Shown here: piece by piece, positions 15,792 through 23,314 of the stretch | Layout of the letters: each line of letters starts with the position of its first letter | Position numbering within the stretch: the first letter of the stretch is position 1 | NCBI GenBank assembly: GCA_025363575.1 | Contig: JANYDM010000012.1 | Coordinates: forward strand, 1-29,041 | Reading direction: 5' to 3' | Length of the DNA stretch: 29,041 bases | Origin: Betaproteobacteria bacterium | GTDB lineage: Bacteria; Pseudomonadota; Gammaproteobacteria; Burkholderiales; SG8-41 | Program-made: the position numbers and the translations under genes | Notes under the pieces: generated by a model | Databases searched by the model: none | Seen by the model: only the letters and a program-made list of their open reading frames with translations | What the model was told of the DNA's origin: nothing

Positions 15792-16172
15792 CTAAAATTC
15801 AGCTTCGGCTTGCCCGCGCGTCCGGGATTCGCGCACGTCGTTGCAAGTCGTGCGGTGTGCGGCCAGCAGATCCTGCGCGATTGCCACGCGCCGTTCTTCG
15901 TTCGCATCGACATACACGCAGACGCAGTTGGCGCCCTGTTTTTCGAAGCATGCAAGCTGCGCTGGCAGCGCCAGCGGTGCGGTCAGGTCGCCCGTCTGGC
16001 CGATGAATATGCTCTCGTGGCTGGCGCGCCGGTAGGTTTTATCGCTGAATCCGCGTTTGGTCACGAAAACGACTGCGCCCAGCGGGTTGAAGCGTGTTTG
16101 CAGAGGCCATGCCTTGAAATAATACTTTTCACCCGACTTGCCGTTGAACGTGATACCGCCATATGTAGCCAT
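15792..16172 (-). CDS. Conserved hypothetical protein with a degenerate GIY-YIG-like pattern
   Basis: A 126-residue soluble protein starting at the ATG at 16172 (MATYGGITFNGKSGEKYYF). The order GAVVFVTKR (32-40), then SIFIGQTGDL (54-63), then ANCVCVYVDANEERR and a final DLLAAHRTTCN resembles small proteins whose core is like the GIY-YIG nuclease fold. The arginine and histidine expected after the GQTGDL segment are missing, and there is no clear glutamate ligand, so nuclease activity is doubtful. This reading is inference from pattern memory only. The gene is flanked by the bidirectional terminator and by the csp promoter region, so it is probably a single-gene unit. Confidence 0.7.
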   Translation of the reverse strand: MATYGGITFNGKSGEKYYFKAWPLQTRFNPLGAVVFVTKRGFSDKTYRRASHESIFIGQTGDLTAPLALPAQLACFEKQGANCVCVYVDANEERRVAIAQDLLAAHRTTCNDVRESRTRGQAEAEF

Positions 16173-16250
16173 GTTATTGCCTGGAATGAGCCGGCCTTGG
16201 ATACTACGCATTATGCGCGCGCATAGCTATTGGCACGGAAATTGGCGCCT

Positions 16251-16266
16251 GCCGTCCCGGGACGGC
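16251..16266. promoter_or_regulatory. Perfect 16-bp palindrome upstream of the csp promoter
   Basis: GCCGTCCC is followed directly by GGGACGGC, ending 14 bp before the csp -35. It could be an operator for csp, or lie in the promoter of the divergent gene starting at 16172. No T tract follows. Confidence 0.5.
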
Positions 16267-16280
16267 GGTCCCGAAATAGT

Positions 16281-16309
16281 TTGACCGGCCCCGGCCAGTC
16301 GCGTATAAC
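16281..16309 (+). promoter_or_regulatory. Sigma-70 promoter of the csp gene
   Basis: TTGACC (16281-16286) and TATAAC (16304-16309), each five of six to consensus, are at the ideal 17-bp spacing. Start near 16316 gives a leader of about 140 nt, close in length to the E. coli cspA leader (about 160 nt). Confidence 0.7.
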
Positions 16310-16406
16310 GGGCGGCGCAGGATCTCCAAGGTCAGTGAAATTGCCAGTCCGTAGTGGCCGCGATAGCAGCGGTACTCCTCAGGTTTGTTACTTTCCTCTT
16401 GAAGCT

Positions 16407-16424
16407 CTCGCACCCGGGCGCGAG
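16407..16424 (+). promoter_or_regulatory. Hairpin in the csp leader
   Basis: CTCGCACCC and GGGCGCGAG pair with a single A-C mismatch, 31 nt before the start codon, followed by a T/A-rich stretch. It may be part of a temperature-responsive leader fold. The stretch after it is too mixed to call a terminator. Confidence 0.45.
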
Positions 16425-16455
16425 CCTATCTTTAATTTTTATTGGAATAACACAC

Positions 16456-16662
16456 ATGAGTAACGGTACTGTTAAATGGTTCAACGATGCCAAGGGTTTC
16501 GGCTTTATTACACCCGATGACGGCGGCAAAGACCTGTTTGCGCATTTCTCTGCCATCCAGGGCAACGGCTTCAAGAGCCTGCGCGAAAACCAGAAGGTAA
16601 CCTACGACGTCACGACCGGCCCCAAAGGCGATCAGGCGACGAACATCCGCCCGCTCGATTAA
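16456..16662 (+). CDS. Cold-shock-family nucleic-acid-binding protein (CspA type)
   Basis: A 68-residue single OB-fold protein with [18 protein letters not shown] at the start: RNP1 is KGFGFI (13-18) and RNP2 is DLFAHF (27-32, normally VFVHF). It binds single-stranded RNA or DNA and melts mRNA structure, either constitutively or in the cold. The start at 16456 is fixed by family length; a GGA about 10 nt upstream is the only ribosome site seen. The long structured leader and strong promoter suggest post-transcriptional, temperature-linked control. Which Csp paralogue it is cannot be decided. Confidence 0.96.
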   Translation: MSNGTVKWFNDAKGFGFITPDDGGKDLFAHFSAIQGNGFKSLRENQKVTYDVTTGPKGDQATNIRPLD

Positions 16663-16679
16663 TTTCGCGGCAGGCAAAT

Positions 16680-16707
16680 AAAAAACCCGCGCAAGCGGGT
16701 TTTTTTT
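16680..16707. terminator. Bidirectional rho-independent terminator
   Basis: AACCCGC (16684-16690) and GCGGGTT (16695-16701) close a GCAA tetraloop. A T run to 16707 follows and six A residues (16680-16685) precede. It serves csp on the plus strand and the dppF end of the peptide operon on the minus strand. Confidence 0.92.
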
Positions 16708-16728
16708 CGACAGCGGCCGCAGCAGCTA

Positions 16729-17721
16729 TCAGCGAATATCGTTCAGATAGCACGCCGACCAGTGGCCGGGTGAAATCTGTCGGAACTGGGGGCGTTCGGT
16801 ACGGCACCGTTCCATTGCATGCGGGCAGCGCGGATGAAAATGGCAGCCGTGGGGTGGATCGATCGGCGAGGGGATTTCGCCGGTAATCGGCGCGAAATCA
16901 TGGCCGCGCTTGTCGAGCTTGGGTACTTCCGCCAGCAACGCCTGCGTGTAGGGATGATTGGGCTTCTGAAAGAGCTCGAGCGTCGGCGCCGTTTCGACGA
17001 TACGGCCCAGGTACATGATCACGACGCGGTCGGCGAGGTGCTCCACTACGCCGAGGTCATGGCTGATAAAAAGATAGGTAAGATTGAAATCCGCGCGCAG
17101 CTGCATGAAGAGATTCAGTACCTGCGCCTGGATTGACACGTCGAGCGCGGCGACGGCCTCGTCGCATACGAGCAGCTCGGGCTTGACCGCGAGGGCGCGC
17201 GCGATGCCGATGCGCGCGCGCTGGCCGCCCGAGAATTGGTGCGGAAAGCGCTGGCGGAACGAGGGGTCGAGGCCGACTTTGCGCATCAGCTGGTCGACGT
17301 AATAATCGTTGTCGTCGCCGTCGATATGGTGCACGCGCGGCGCTTCGCCGATGATTTCCGCCACGCGCATGCGCGGATTGAGCGACGCAAACGCATCCTG
17401 AAACACCATCTGGATCTTGAGCGCGGCGTTGCGGCGCTCGGCGGACGGCAGCGCGTTGATATCAGTGCCGCGCCAATCGCACTCGCCCGCCGTGGGCGTC
17501 AGGATGCCCGCTGCGATGCGGCCGAGCGTCGATTTCCCGCAGCCGGATTCGCCAGCCAGCCCTACGACTTCGCCCTCGTGTATCGTCAGGCAAACGTCGT
17601 CGAGCGCATGCACCACGATTTCATTGACTTTGGCGCCGGCGAAACGCGCGATTTTCGCGGCGAGATCGAGGGGCCGCGAAAAATTCTTGGTGATGTGCTT
17701 GAGTTCGAGCAGGGCGGTCAT
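16729..17721 (-). CDS. dppF: Oligo/dipeptide ABC transporter ATPase, DppF type
   Basis: A 330-residue ATPase with Walker A GESGCGKS (57-64), Q108, signature FSGGQ (163-167), catalytic D187-E188 and switch H221. The D-loop region reads DEAVAALD rather than the usual DEPVSALD. The C-terminal oligopeptide-transporter domain (about 265-325) contains PPHGCHFHPRCPHA and a closing cysteine, as in DppD/DppF/OppF where these residues may hold an Fe-S cluster. It pairs with the DppD-type ATPase, but the two genes are split by a TAXI receptor gene ending 11 bp upstream. Last gene of its operon. Confidence 0.93.
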   Translation of the reverse strand: MTALLELKHITKNFSRPLDLAAKIARFAGAKVNEIVVHALDDVCLTIHEGEVVGLAGESGCGKSTLGRIAAGILTPTAGECDWRGTDINALPSAERRNAALKIQMVFQDAFASLNPRMRVAEIIGEAPRVHHIDGDDNDYYVDQLMRKVGLDPSFRQRFPHQFSGGQRARIGIARALAVKPELLVCDEAVAALDVSIQAQVLNLFMQLRADFNLTYLFISHDLGVVEHLADRVVIMYLGRIVETAPTLELFQKPNHPYTQALLAEVPKLDKRGHDFAPITGEIPSPIDPPHGCHFHPRCPHAMERCRTERPQFRQISPGHWSACYLNDIR

Positions 17722-17732
17722 GGCGGGTGCGT

Positions 17733-18704
17733 TCAGGGCGCGAGCGCGGGCGCGATGGCGACGCCGGCTTCGCGGTAATAGCGCAATGCGCCGGGGTGAA
17801 AAGTCATGAATGTATTGGCGGCCGCGTTGGCGTCAATGCTGGCTCTTGCTGCGGGATGCAGGCGCGTTGTAAGCCAGGGATTGCCGAGCACTGCTTTGAC
17901 GATCGCATAAGCGTCATCATCGGCGAGGTTCTTGTTTGCCAGCACGAAGTTCCACAGCGCGGCGGTGGCGAGCGGCGAATTCTGCGACGGATACGTGCCG
18001 GCGGGTATCGTGTTCGGCGCCATGTACGGGAAACGCTTGCGCAGCGCGGTAATTTCGGTGTCGTTCAAGCCGAAAATTACGGCGGGCGCGGCCTTGTCGA
18101 TATCGACAAACGCCGTCAGCGGCAGGCCGCTGCCGTACCAGAAGGCATCGATCTGTTTGCTCAGCACCTGTTTTGCCATGTCGCTCGGGCTGCCGGTCAC
18201 GACCACGGGCTTGATGCCGGTTTCGGCGGCGAGCGCGCGGAATATGAGCTCGGCCGGGCCTTGCGCGGGGCCGACGCCGACGCGCTTGCCGTCGAGATCG
18301 CGCAGCTTGACGATTCCGCTCGACTGCAGCGCCGCGACATGAAACGGTGTCTCGTACATGGGGAACAGCGCGCGCAGATTGCGCATTTTCCGGCCGCCCG
18401 TCCACGGCTCGCTGCCGTTCCACGCTTCGAACGCCGGGCCCATATTGACGAGCGCGAACGCGACTTCGTCCGCCTCGAGCAGTTTTACATTGTCCACCGA
18501 GCCGCCGGTGACGCGTTCGCGAACTTCAATGCCCGTGATGTCAGTTATGAGGGCGCCGACTTTCGGACCATATTCGGCGAAGGTGCCGCCGGCCGCGCCG
18601 GTAGCGAGCTCGAGTTTGGCGGGTTGCGTCGCCGCGCATGCACCTAGCAGCAACGCGAGCATTGCAACAAGGAGAGTAATGGCGCGATATCCTGTCTGCA
18701 ACAT
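17733..18704 (-). CDS. TAXI-family TRAP-type solute receptor, predicted lipoprotein
   Basis: A 323-residue protein. The signal ends in a lipobox LLGAC with the lipidated cysteine at C23; A24 follows, so outer-membrane sorting by the +2 rule is possible. The mature part opens with KLELATGAAGGTFAEYGP, the glycine-rich start of TAXI receptors, then ITGIEVRERVTGGSVDNVKLLEADEVAFALVNMGPA in that order and AQGPAELIFRALAAETG. TAXI receptors normally feed DctQM/DctM TRAP permeases. None is present; the gene sits between dppD and dppF with gaps of 8 and 11 bp. The start is the ATG at 18704, the only one giving a proper lipoprotein signal. Confidence 0.88.
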   Translation of the reverse strand: MLQTGYRAITLLVAMLALLLGACAATQPAKLELATGAAGGTFAEYGPKVGALITDITGIEVRERVTGGSVDNVKLLEADEVAFALVNMGPAFEAWNGSEPWTGGRKMRNLRALFPMYETPFHVAALQSSGIVKLRDLDGKRVGVGPAQGPAELIFRALAAETGIKPVVVTGSPSDMAKQVLSKQIDAFWYGSGLPLTAFVDIDKAAPAVIFGLNDTEITALRKRFPYMAPNTIPAGTYPSQNSPLATAALWNFVLANKNLADDDAYAIVKAVLGNPWLTTRLHPAARASIDANAAANTFMTFHPGALRYYREAGVAIAPALAP

Positions 18705-18712
18705 GGGTGAGT

Positions 18713-19696
18713 TCAACCGGCAGTCGCCGCGACTGGCGCAGGCACGGGATGATAGCAGCGCAGCGTGCGTGCCGGCGTCGGGCGCGTGATCGGCGGCATC
18801 ACTTCGCACATGGTGTCCGCACGCGGACAGCGGTCACGGAAGGCGCAGCCGGGCTTCAACCGCAGCAGCGAAGGCGTCATGCCGGGGATCTGCGCCAGCG
18901 GTTTTCCGCGCTGATTGCGGCTGGGGATGGAGGCAATGAGTCCCGCCGTATAGGGATGCATCGGGTGGTCGAGCAGGTCGCCGGTCGGTCCGGATTCGAC
19001 GATGCGCCCCGCGTACATCACGCATACCTCGTCGGCGAGGCCGGCGATCACCGACAAGTCATGCGTGACCCATACCATGGCGGTGCCCGTTTCGCGCGCG
19101 AGCTTCTGGACTTCGAAAATGATCTGCGCCTGTATCGTCACGTCGAGCGCGGTGGTCGGCTCGTCGGCGATGATGACGCGCGGATTGTTGAGCAGGGCGA
19201 TCGCAATCGCGACGCGTTGGCGCATGCCGCCGGAGAGCTGATGAGGATAGGCTTTCAAGCGCTCGTCGGGCGACGGAATGCCGACACGGCCGAGCACGTT
19301 GCGCGCCAGTTCGCGCGCTTTATTGCGGCCGACCGCCTGGTGCGCGAGCACGGTTTCGATCATTTGCGTGTCGATGCGCAAAACCGGGTTCAGCGTCATC
19401 ATCGGATCCTGGAAGATCATCGCGATGCGGTCGCCGCGCAGGCCGCGCATCGAAGCGCTGTCGCGATCGAGCAGGTTGTGACCTTCGAGCAGCACGCGTC
19501 CGCCGACGATGCGTCCCGGCGGGTCGACCAAGCCCATGATCGAGAAACCGGTTACGGTCTTGCCCGAGCCCGATTCACCAACGAGCCCCATCACCTTGCC
19601 GGCGGCGACGCTGAAACTCACGTCATCGACGGCCTTGACGACACCCGCCCTCGTGAAGAAGTAGGTCTGCAGGTTTTCGACGGCGAGCACTGCCAT
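18713..19696 (-). CDS. dppD: Oligo/dipeptide ABC transporter ATPase, DppD type
   Basis: A 327-residue ATPase with Walker A GESGSGKT (40-47), Q96, signature LSGGM (154-158), Walker B IIADEP (175-180) and switch H212. The C-terminal oligopeptide-transporter domain holds PGCAFRDRCPRA and two further cysteines. It starts 3 bp after the dppC stop and energises DppBC together with the DppF-type protein encoded two genes downstream. Confidence 0.93.
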   Translation of the reverse strand: MAVLAVENLQTYFFTRAGVVKAVDDVSFSVAAGKVMGLVGESGSGKTVTGFSIMGLVDPPGRIVGGRVLLEGHNLLDRDSASMRGLRGDRIAMIFQDPMMTLNPVLRIDTQMIETVLAHQAVGRNKARELARNVLGRVGIPSPDERLKAYPHQLSGGMRQRVAIAIALLNNPRVIIADEPTTALDVTIQAQIIFEVQKLARETGTAMVWVTHDLSVIAGLADEVCVMYAGRIVESGPTGDLLDHPMHPYTAGLIASIPSRNQRGKPLAQIPGMTPSLLRLKPGCAFRDRCPRADTMCEVMPPITRPTPARTLRCYHPVPAPVAATAG

Positions 19697-19699
19697 GAC

Positions 19700-20584
19700 C
19701 TATCTCTGCAGGCGCGGGTTCAGCACGTCGCGCAGCTGGTCGCCGACCAGATTGATGCTGACGATGGTGACAAGCAGGGCAATGCCCGGATAGAGGCTGA
19801 TCCAATACTTGCCCGACATCAGGTGAGTAAAGCCATTGGCGATCAACAAACCCAGCGACGGCGACGTGATCGGCATGCCGAGGCCGAGAAAAGACAAAGT
19901 CGCTTCGAGTGCGATCGCATGCGCGACCTGCACGGTAGCAATAACGATGAGCGGGGGCAGCACGTTCGGCAGCAGATGCTTGAACAGGATGCGCGACGTC
20001 GGCAGCGCGAGACAGGTCGCGGCCTCGATGTATTCCTTGTTGCGCTCGACGAGCGCAGCGCCGCGCACCGTGCGCGCGTAGTACGCCCATTGCACGGTGA
20101 TGAGCGCAATGACTATCTTGTCCACCCCCTGACCGAGCGAGGCCAGCAGCACGAGCGCGATCAGGATCGACGGAAACGACAACTGGAGGTCGACCAGCCG
20201 CATGATGGCGGCTTCGACCCAGCCGCCGAACCAAGCGGCGACCAGGCCGACGACGAGGCCGATGGCGAGCGCGCAGGTCGTCGCCAGCGTGCCCACGCCA
20301 AGGCTGATGCGCAGCCCGTAGAAAATCGCCGACAGCATGTCGCGGCCCTGGTCGTCGCTGCCGAGCCAGAACGTCATGCCGTCGAGGCTGTGGCTGCCGG
20401 GCGGCAGCTTGGAATCCATGATATCGAGCGTTGCCAGGTTGTACGGATTCTGGGGCGAGACCAGCGGCGCGCCGATGGCCACGATCAGTATCAGTATGAG
20501 GGTGGCAAGGCCGATCAGCGCGAGCCGGCTTTCCGCGAAATCGGCGGCGACGCGCTTGAACGGCGATTCGACGCCGGCGCTCAT
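19700..20584 (-). CDS. dppC: Oligo/dipeptide ABC transporter permease, DppC type
   Basis: A 294-residue permease with about six membrane segments, the first near residues 20-45 (LALIGLATLILILIVAIGAP). It has the DppC periplasmic start LGSDDQGRDMLSAIFYGLRISL and the EAA coupling loop EAATCLALPTSRILFKHLLP. The ATG at 20584 overlaps the dppB stop by 4 bp (ATGA), so translation is coupled. Partner of the DppB-type protein. Confidence 0.94.
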   Translation of the reverse strand: MSAGVESPFKRVAADFAESRLALIGLATLILILIVAIGAPLVSPQNPYNLATLDIMDSKLPPGSHSLDGMTFWLGSDDQGRDMLSAIFYGLRISLGVGTLATTCALAIGLVVGLVAAWFGGWVEAAIMRLVDLQLSFPSILIALVLLASLGQGVDKIVIALITVQWAYYARTVRGAALVERNKEYIEAATCLALPTSRILFKHLLPNVLPPLIVIATVQVAHAIALEATLSFLGLGMPITSPSLGLLIANGFTHLMSGKYWISLYPGIALLVTIVSINLVGDQLRDVLNPRLQR

Positions 20585-21558
20585 GCGCGCGCCTCGGCAA
20601 GGCGCACGCGCGGGTCGAGCAGTGAATACATCAGGTCGACCGTGAGATTGATGACGACGAACATGCACACGATGATCAGCGTGTAGGCGACGATCACCGG
20701 CCGGTCGAGCACGTTGATCGAATCGATCAGCAGCTTGCCCATGCCCGGCCAGGCGAAAATGGTTTCGGTGACGATGGCGAACGCGATCAGCGAACCGAAC
20801 TCAAGCCCGATCACTGTCACGATCGGGATCAGGATGTTCTTCAGCACGTGCACGCCGACGATACGCCGCATCGGCAGCCCTTTGGCGCGCGCGAATTTTA
20901 CGTAGTCCTGCAGCATCGCTTCGCGCGTGCCCGCGCGCGTGAGGCGGATCAGCAGCGAAAGCTTGAACAGCGCGAGATTCAGCGCGGGCATCATGAGATG
21001 CATGATGCCGTCCCAGTTCAGGAAGCTGACCGCGACGCCGAAGAGTTGCGTGGTATGGCCGCGGCCCGTCGACGGCAGCCAGCCGAGATACACGGAAAAC
21101 ACCATGATCATCATGAGCCCGACCCAGAACGTCGGCAGGCTGAAGCCGAAGATCGAGCCCGCCATAATGGTCTTGCTGTACCAGGCGTCGGGCTTCATGC
21201 CGGCGACGAGCCCCAGTGGGATGCCGAGCGCGATCGAGATCACCATCGCGCACAGGGCGAGCTCGACCGTGGCGGGCATGCGCTCGAAAATCAGCTGGAC
21301 GGCGGGCACATTTTGCGAAAACGAGCGGCCCAGGTCGCCGCCCAGCGCATGGCGCAGGAATTCCCAGTATTGATACCACATAGGCTTGTCGAGCCCGAGC
21401 GCCGCGGTGGCGCGCGCAATCTCGGCCTGGTCGGCCTGCGGATTGATCAGGATATCGATCGGGTTGCCGATCGCGAATACGCCGACGAATATCAATACCG
21501 ACATAACCAGCAGCGCGAGTACGCTTTGCAGCATCCGGCGTATTATGAAAACGAGCAT
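20581..21558 (-). CDS. dppB: Oligo/dipeptide ABC transporter permease, DppB type
   Basis: A 325-residue permease beginning MLVFIIRRMLQSVLALLVMSVLIF (first membrane segment). It has the DppB-typical GLDKPMWYQYWEFLRHALGGDLGRS, a FGFSLPTFWVGLMM segment, and the coupling loop DYVKFARAKGLPMRRIVGVHVLKN. I chose the ATG at 21558, the usual DppB N-terminus. It lies 164 bp after the nearest receptor gene. Confidence 0.94.
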   Translation of the reverse strand: MLVFIIRRMLQSVLALLVMSVLIFVGVFAIGNPIDILINPQADQAEIARATAALGLDKPMWYQYWEFLRHALGGDLGRSFSQNVPAVQLIFERMPATVELALCAMVISIALGIPLGLVAGMKPDAWYSKTIMAGSIFGFSLPTFWVGLMMIMVFSVYLGWLPSTGRGHTTQLFGVAVSFLNWDGIMHLMMPALNLALFKLSLLIRLTRAGTREAMLQDYVKFARAKGLPMRRIVGVHVLKNILIPIVTVIGLEFGSLIAFAIVTETIFAWPGMGKLLIDSINVLDRPVIVAYTLIIVCMFVVINLTVDLMYSLLDPRVRLAEARA

Positions 21559-21700
21559 GGTCGATTGTGTGTGTATGCAGGCGCGCACATGCGCAGCCGT
21601 GATGCACCGCTATCCTCCCCCGCAATACTAGCGGCTTTTGCGTTTATTTTCACCTTGCAAATGGGCGTTTTGCGGCGGTGGGCAATATTACGCGGTCATG

Positions 21701-21716
21701 GCACTGCGCGCAGTGC
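21701..21716. repeat. Perfect 16-bp palindrome just past the receptor stop
   Basis: GCACTGCG is followed by CGCAGTGC, 6 bp downstream of the stop of the receptor gene at 21723 (minus strand). It folds as a 6-bp stem with a CGCG loop and has no T tract, so it is more likely a 3'-end protecting hairpin than a full terminator before dppB. The rest of this 164-bp gap shows only a weaker GCAAA/TTTGC pair (21657-21673). Confidence 0.5.
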
Positions 21717-21722
21717 GAAAGT

Positions 21723-23279
21723 TCACGGCGCCGCGCGTACCTCGTGCGCGTATGTGCGCTCGTCAGTGCGCGGCGTATAGACCAGCCCCTTGCGCGCCGC
21801 CCACGTATTGACCTGATAGTGCAGCGGGATGAGCCCGTAATCGTTGATCACGAGCTCGGTCGCCTGCTGCAGCAGCTTTTCACGCTTCGCATTGTCGACC
21901 GTGGCGAGACCCTGGTCGAGCAGCGCATCCATCTGCGGGTTGGAATAACGCCCCCAGTTCCAGGTGCCCATGCCTTTGGCCTGGCTATAAGTCGCGACCA
22001 GCGTGCGCAGCGGGTACGTCGCTTCGCCCGTGGATGTGCCCCAGCCGAGCAGCGCGGCCGAGAACTCTACCTTGTTGGCGCGAGAAACATAGACCGAGAA
22101 CGGCAGGGTTTCGACTTTCGTCGCGATGCCGACGCGCGTAAGCATCTGCGCAACCGCCTGCACGATCTGCTCGTCGTTGACGTAGCGGTTGTTCGGGCCG
22201 TGCAGCGTGATGCCGAAGCCGTCCGCATAGCCGGCTTCGGCCAGCAGTTTCTTCGCCCCCTCGGGGTCGAATGACTCCGGCTTGAGGCTGGGGCTCACGC
22301 CGAAAAACCCGTCGGGCATGAGTTGCCCGGCCGGAATCGCCAAGCCGTCCATGACACGCTCGACGATCGCATTGCGGTTGATGGCCTTTGAAAAGGCCTT
22401 GCGCACGCGCACATCTTTGAACGGGTTACGCTCGAGCGGTTTTCCGGCCTTGTCGGTGATAAACGGCGATCGGTCGCGATTGGAATCGAGATGCAGGTGA
22501 ATGATGCGGTTCGAAGTGGTGGTGAATATGGTGATGTCCTTGTTGCTCTTCAGCTTGGCGTAATCCGCCGGCGGTACGGCCTCTATCATCTGCACGTCGC
22601 CCGCAAGCAGCGCGGCGATCCGCGACGGATCGGACGTGATGAGCCGGAAGGTTACTTTGTCCCACGCCGGTTTCGGCCCCCAGTAATTGTCATTGCGCAG
22701 GAGTTCGATGCGGTCGCCTTTCACGTAGCGCACGAATTTCCACGGGCCCGTGCCTATGGTTGCCTTGCCCGAGTCGAAATCGCCATTGGCTGCGCCGCGC
22801 GCCGCTTTGGCGGACACGATGATGAGGCCCGCCATGTCGGTCGGCATGTTCGGATAGGGGGTCGCTGTCTTCAGGCGGATGGTGTACGGATCGACGATGA
22901 CTTTCTCGACGATCGAACGCGTATATATCGTGAAACCGCCCGGCGTGTTGATGATGCCGGGCCGCTCGATCGAGTAGGCGACATCGGCGGCGGTGAAGTC
23001 AGACCCGTCATGAAACTTGACGCCGCGCCGCAGCTTGAACTCCCATGTCAGGTCGTCCACGGTGCGCCATGATTCGGCGAGCCCCGGCCGCGGGTTCTGC
23101 CTGGCGTCGTTTTCGATCAGCTTGTTGAAGATCTGCTCGGCGATGCTGTTGTTGGGCGCCGCGTTGTTATTGTGCGGATCGATCGAAGTTACATCGGCGC
23201 CCAAACCGATGACCAGCTCGGCGGCGTGCGCGGGAGCGGTCAGCGCGAGCAATGCGGCAATCACCAGGCGAACAATCAT
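21723..23279 (-). CDS. DppA/SBP_bac_5-type periplasmic peptide-binding protein, copy 1
   Basis: A 518-residue receptor with a signal peptide MIVRLVIAALLALTAPAHA followed by AELVIGLGADVTSIDPH. Family marks are WEFKLRRGVKFHDGSDFTAADV, GTGPWKFVRY and RKAFSKAINRNAIVERVM. The start may be the ATG at 23279 or 23303: the earlier one has AAAGG touching it, too close to work, and the later one lines up with the paralogue's start, so I prefer it. It and the next gene are paralogues that align almost without gaps. It probably binds peptides or peptide-like compounds for DppBCDF. Ligand unknown. Confidence 0.93.
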   Translation of the reverse strand: MIVRLVIAALLALTAPAHAAELVIGLGADVTSIDPHNNNAAPNNSIAEQIFNKLIENDARQNPRPGLAESWRTVDDLTWEFKLRRGVKFHDGSDFTAADVAYSIERPGIINTPGGFTIYTRSIVEKVIVDPYTIRLKTATPYPNMPTDMAGLIIVSAKAARGAANGDFDSGKATIGTGPWKFVRYVKGDRIELLRNDNYWGPKPAWDKVTFRLITSDPSRIAALLAGDVQMIEAVPPADYAKLKSNKDITIFTTTSNRIIHLHLDSNRDRSPFITDKAGKPLERNPFKDVRVRKAFSKAINRNAIVERVMDGLAIPAGQLMPDGFFGVSPSLKPESFDPEGAKKLLAEAGYADGFGITLHGPNNRYVNDEQIVQAVAQMLTRVGIATKVETLPFSVYVSRANKVEFSAALLGWGTSTGEATYPLRTLVATYSQAKGMGTWNWGRYSNPQMDALLDQGLATVDNAKREKLLQQATELVINDYGLIPLHYQVNTWAARKGLVYTPRTDERTYAHEVRAAP

Positions 23280-23314
23280 GAACGGCCCCCGCTTGAACTT
23301 CATCCTTTGCTTTT

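Noticed and set aside
18707..20686. A 659-codon plus-strand open frame
   Set aside because: It runs antisense across dppD and dppC, is rich in Arg, His, Asp and Gln, and has no family motif. Such mirror frames arise from GC-rich codon bias.
20848..21780. A 310-codon plus-strand open frame
   Set aside because: Antisense to dppB and the receptor 3' end, low in hydrophobic residues and without motifs.
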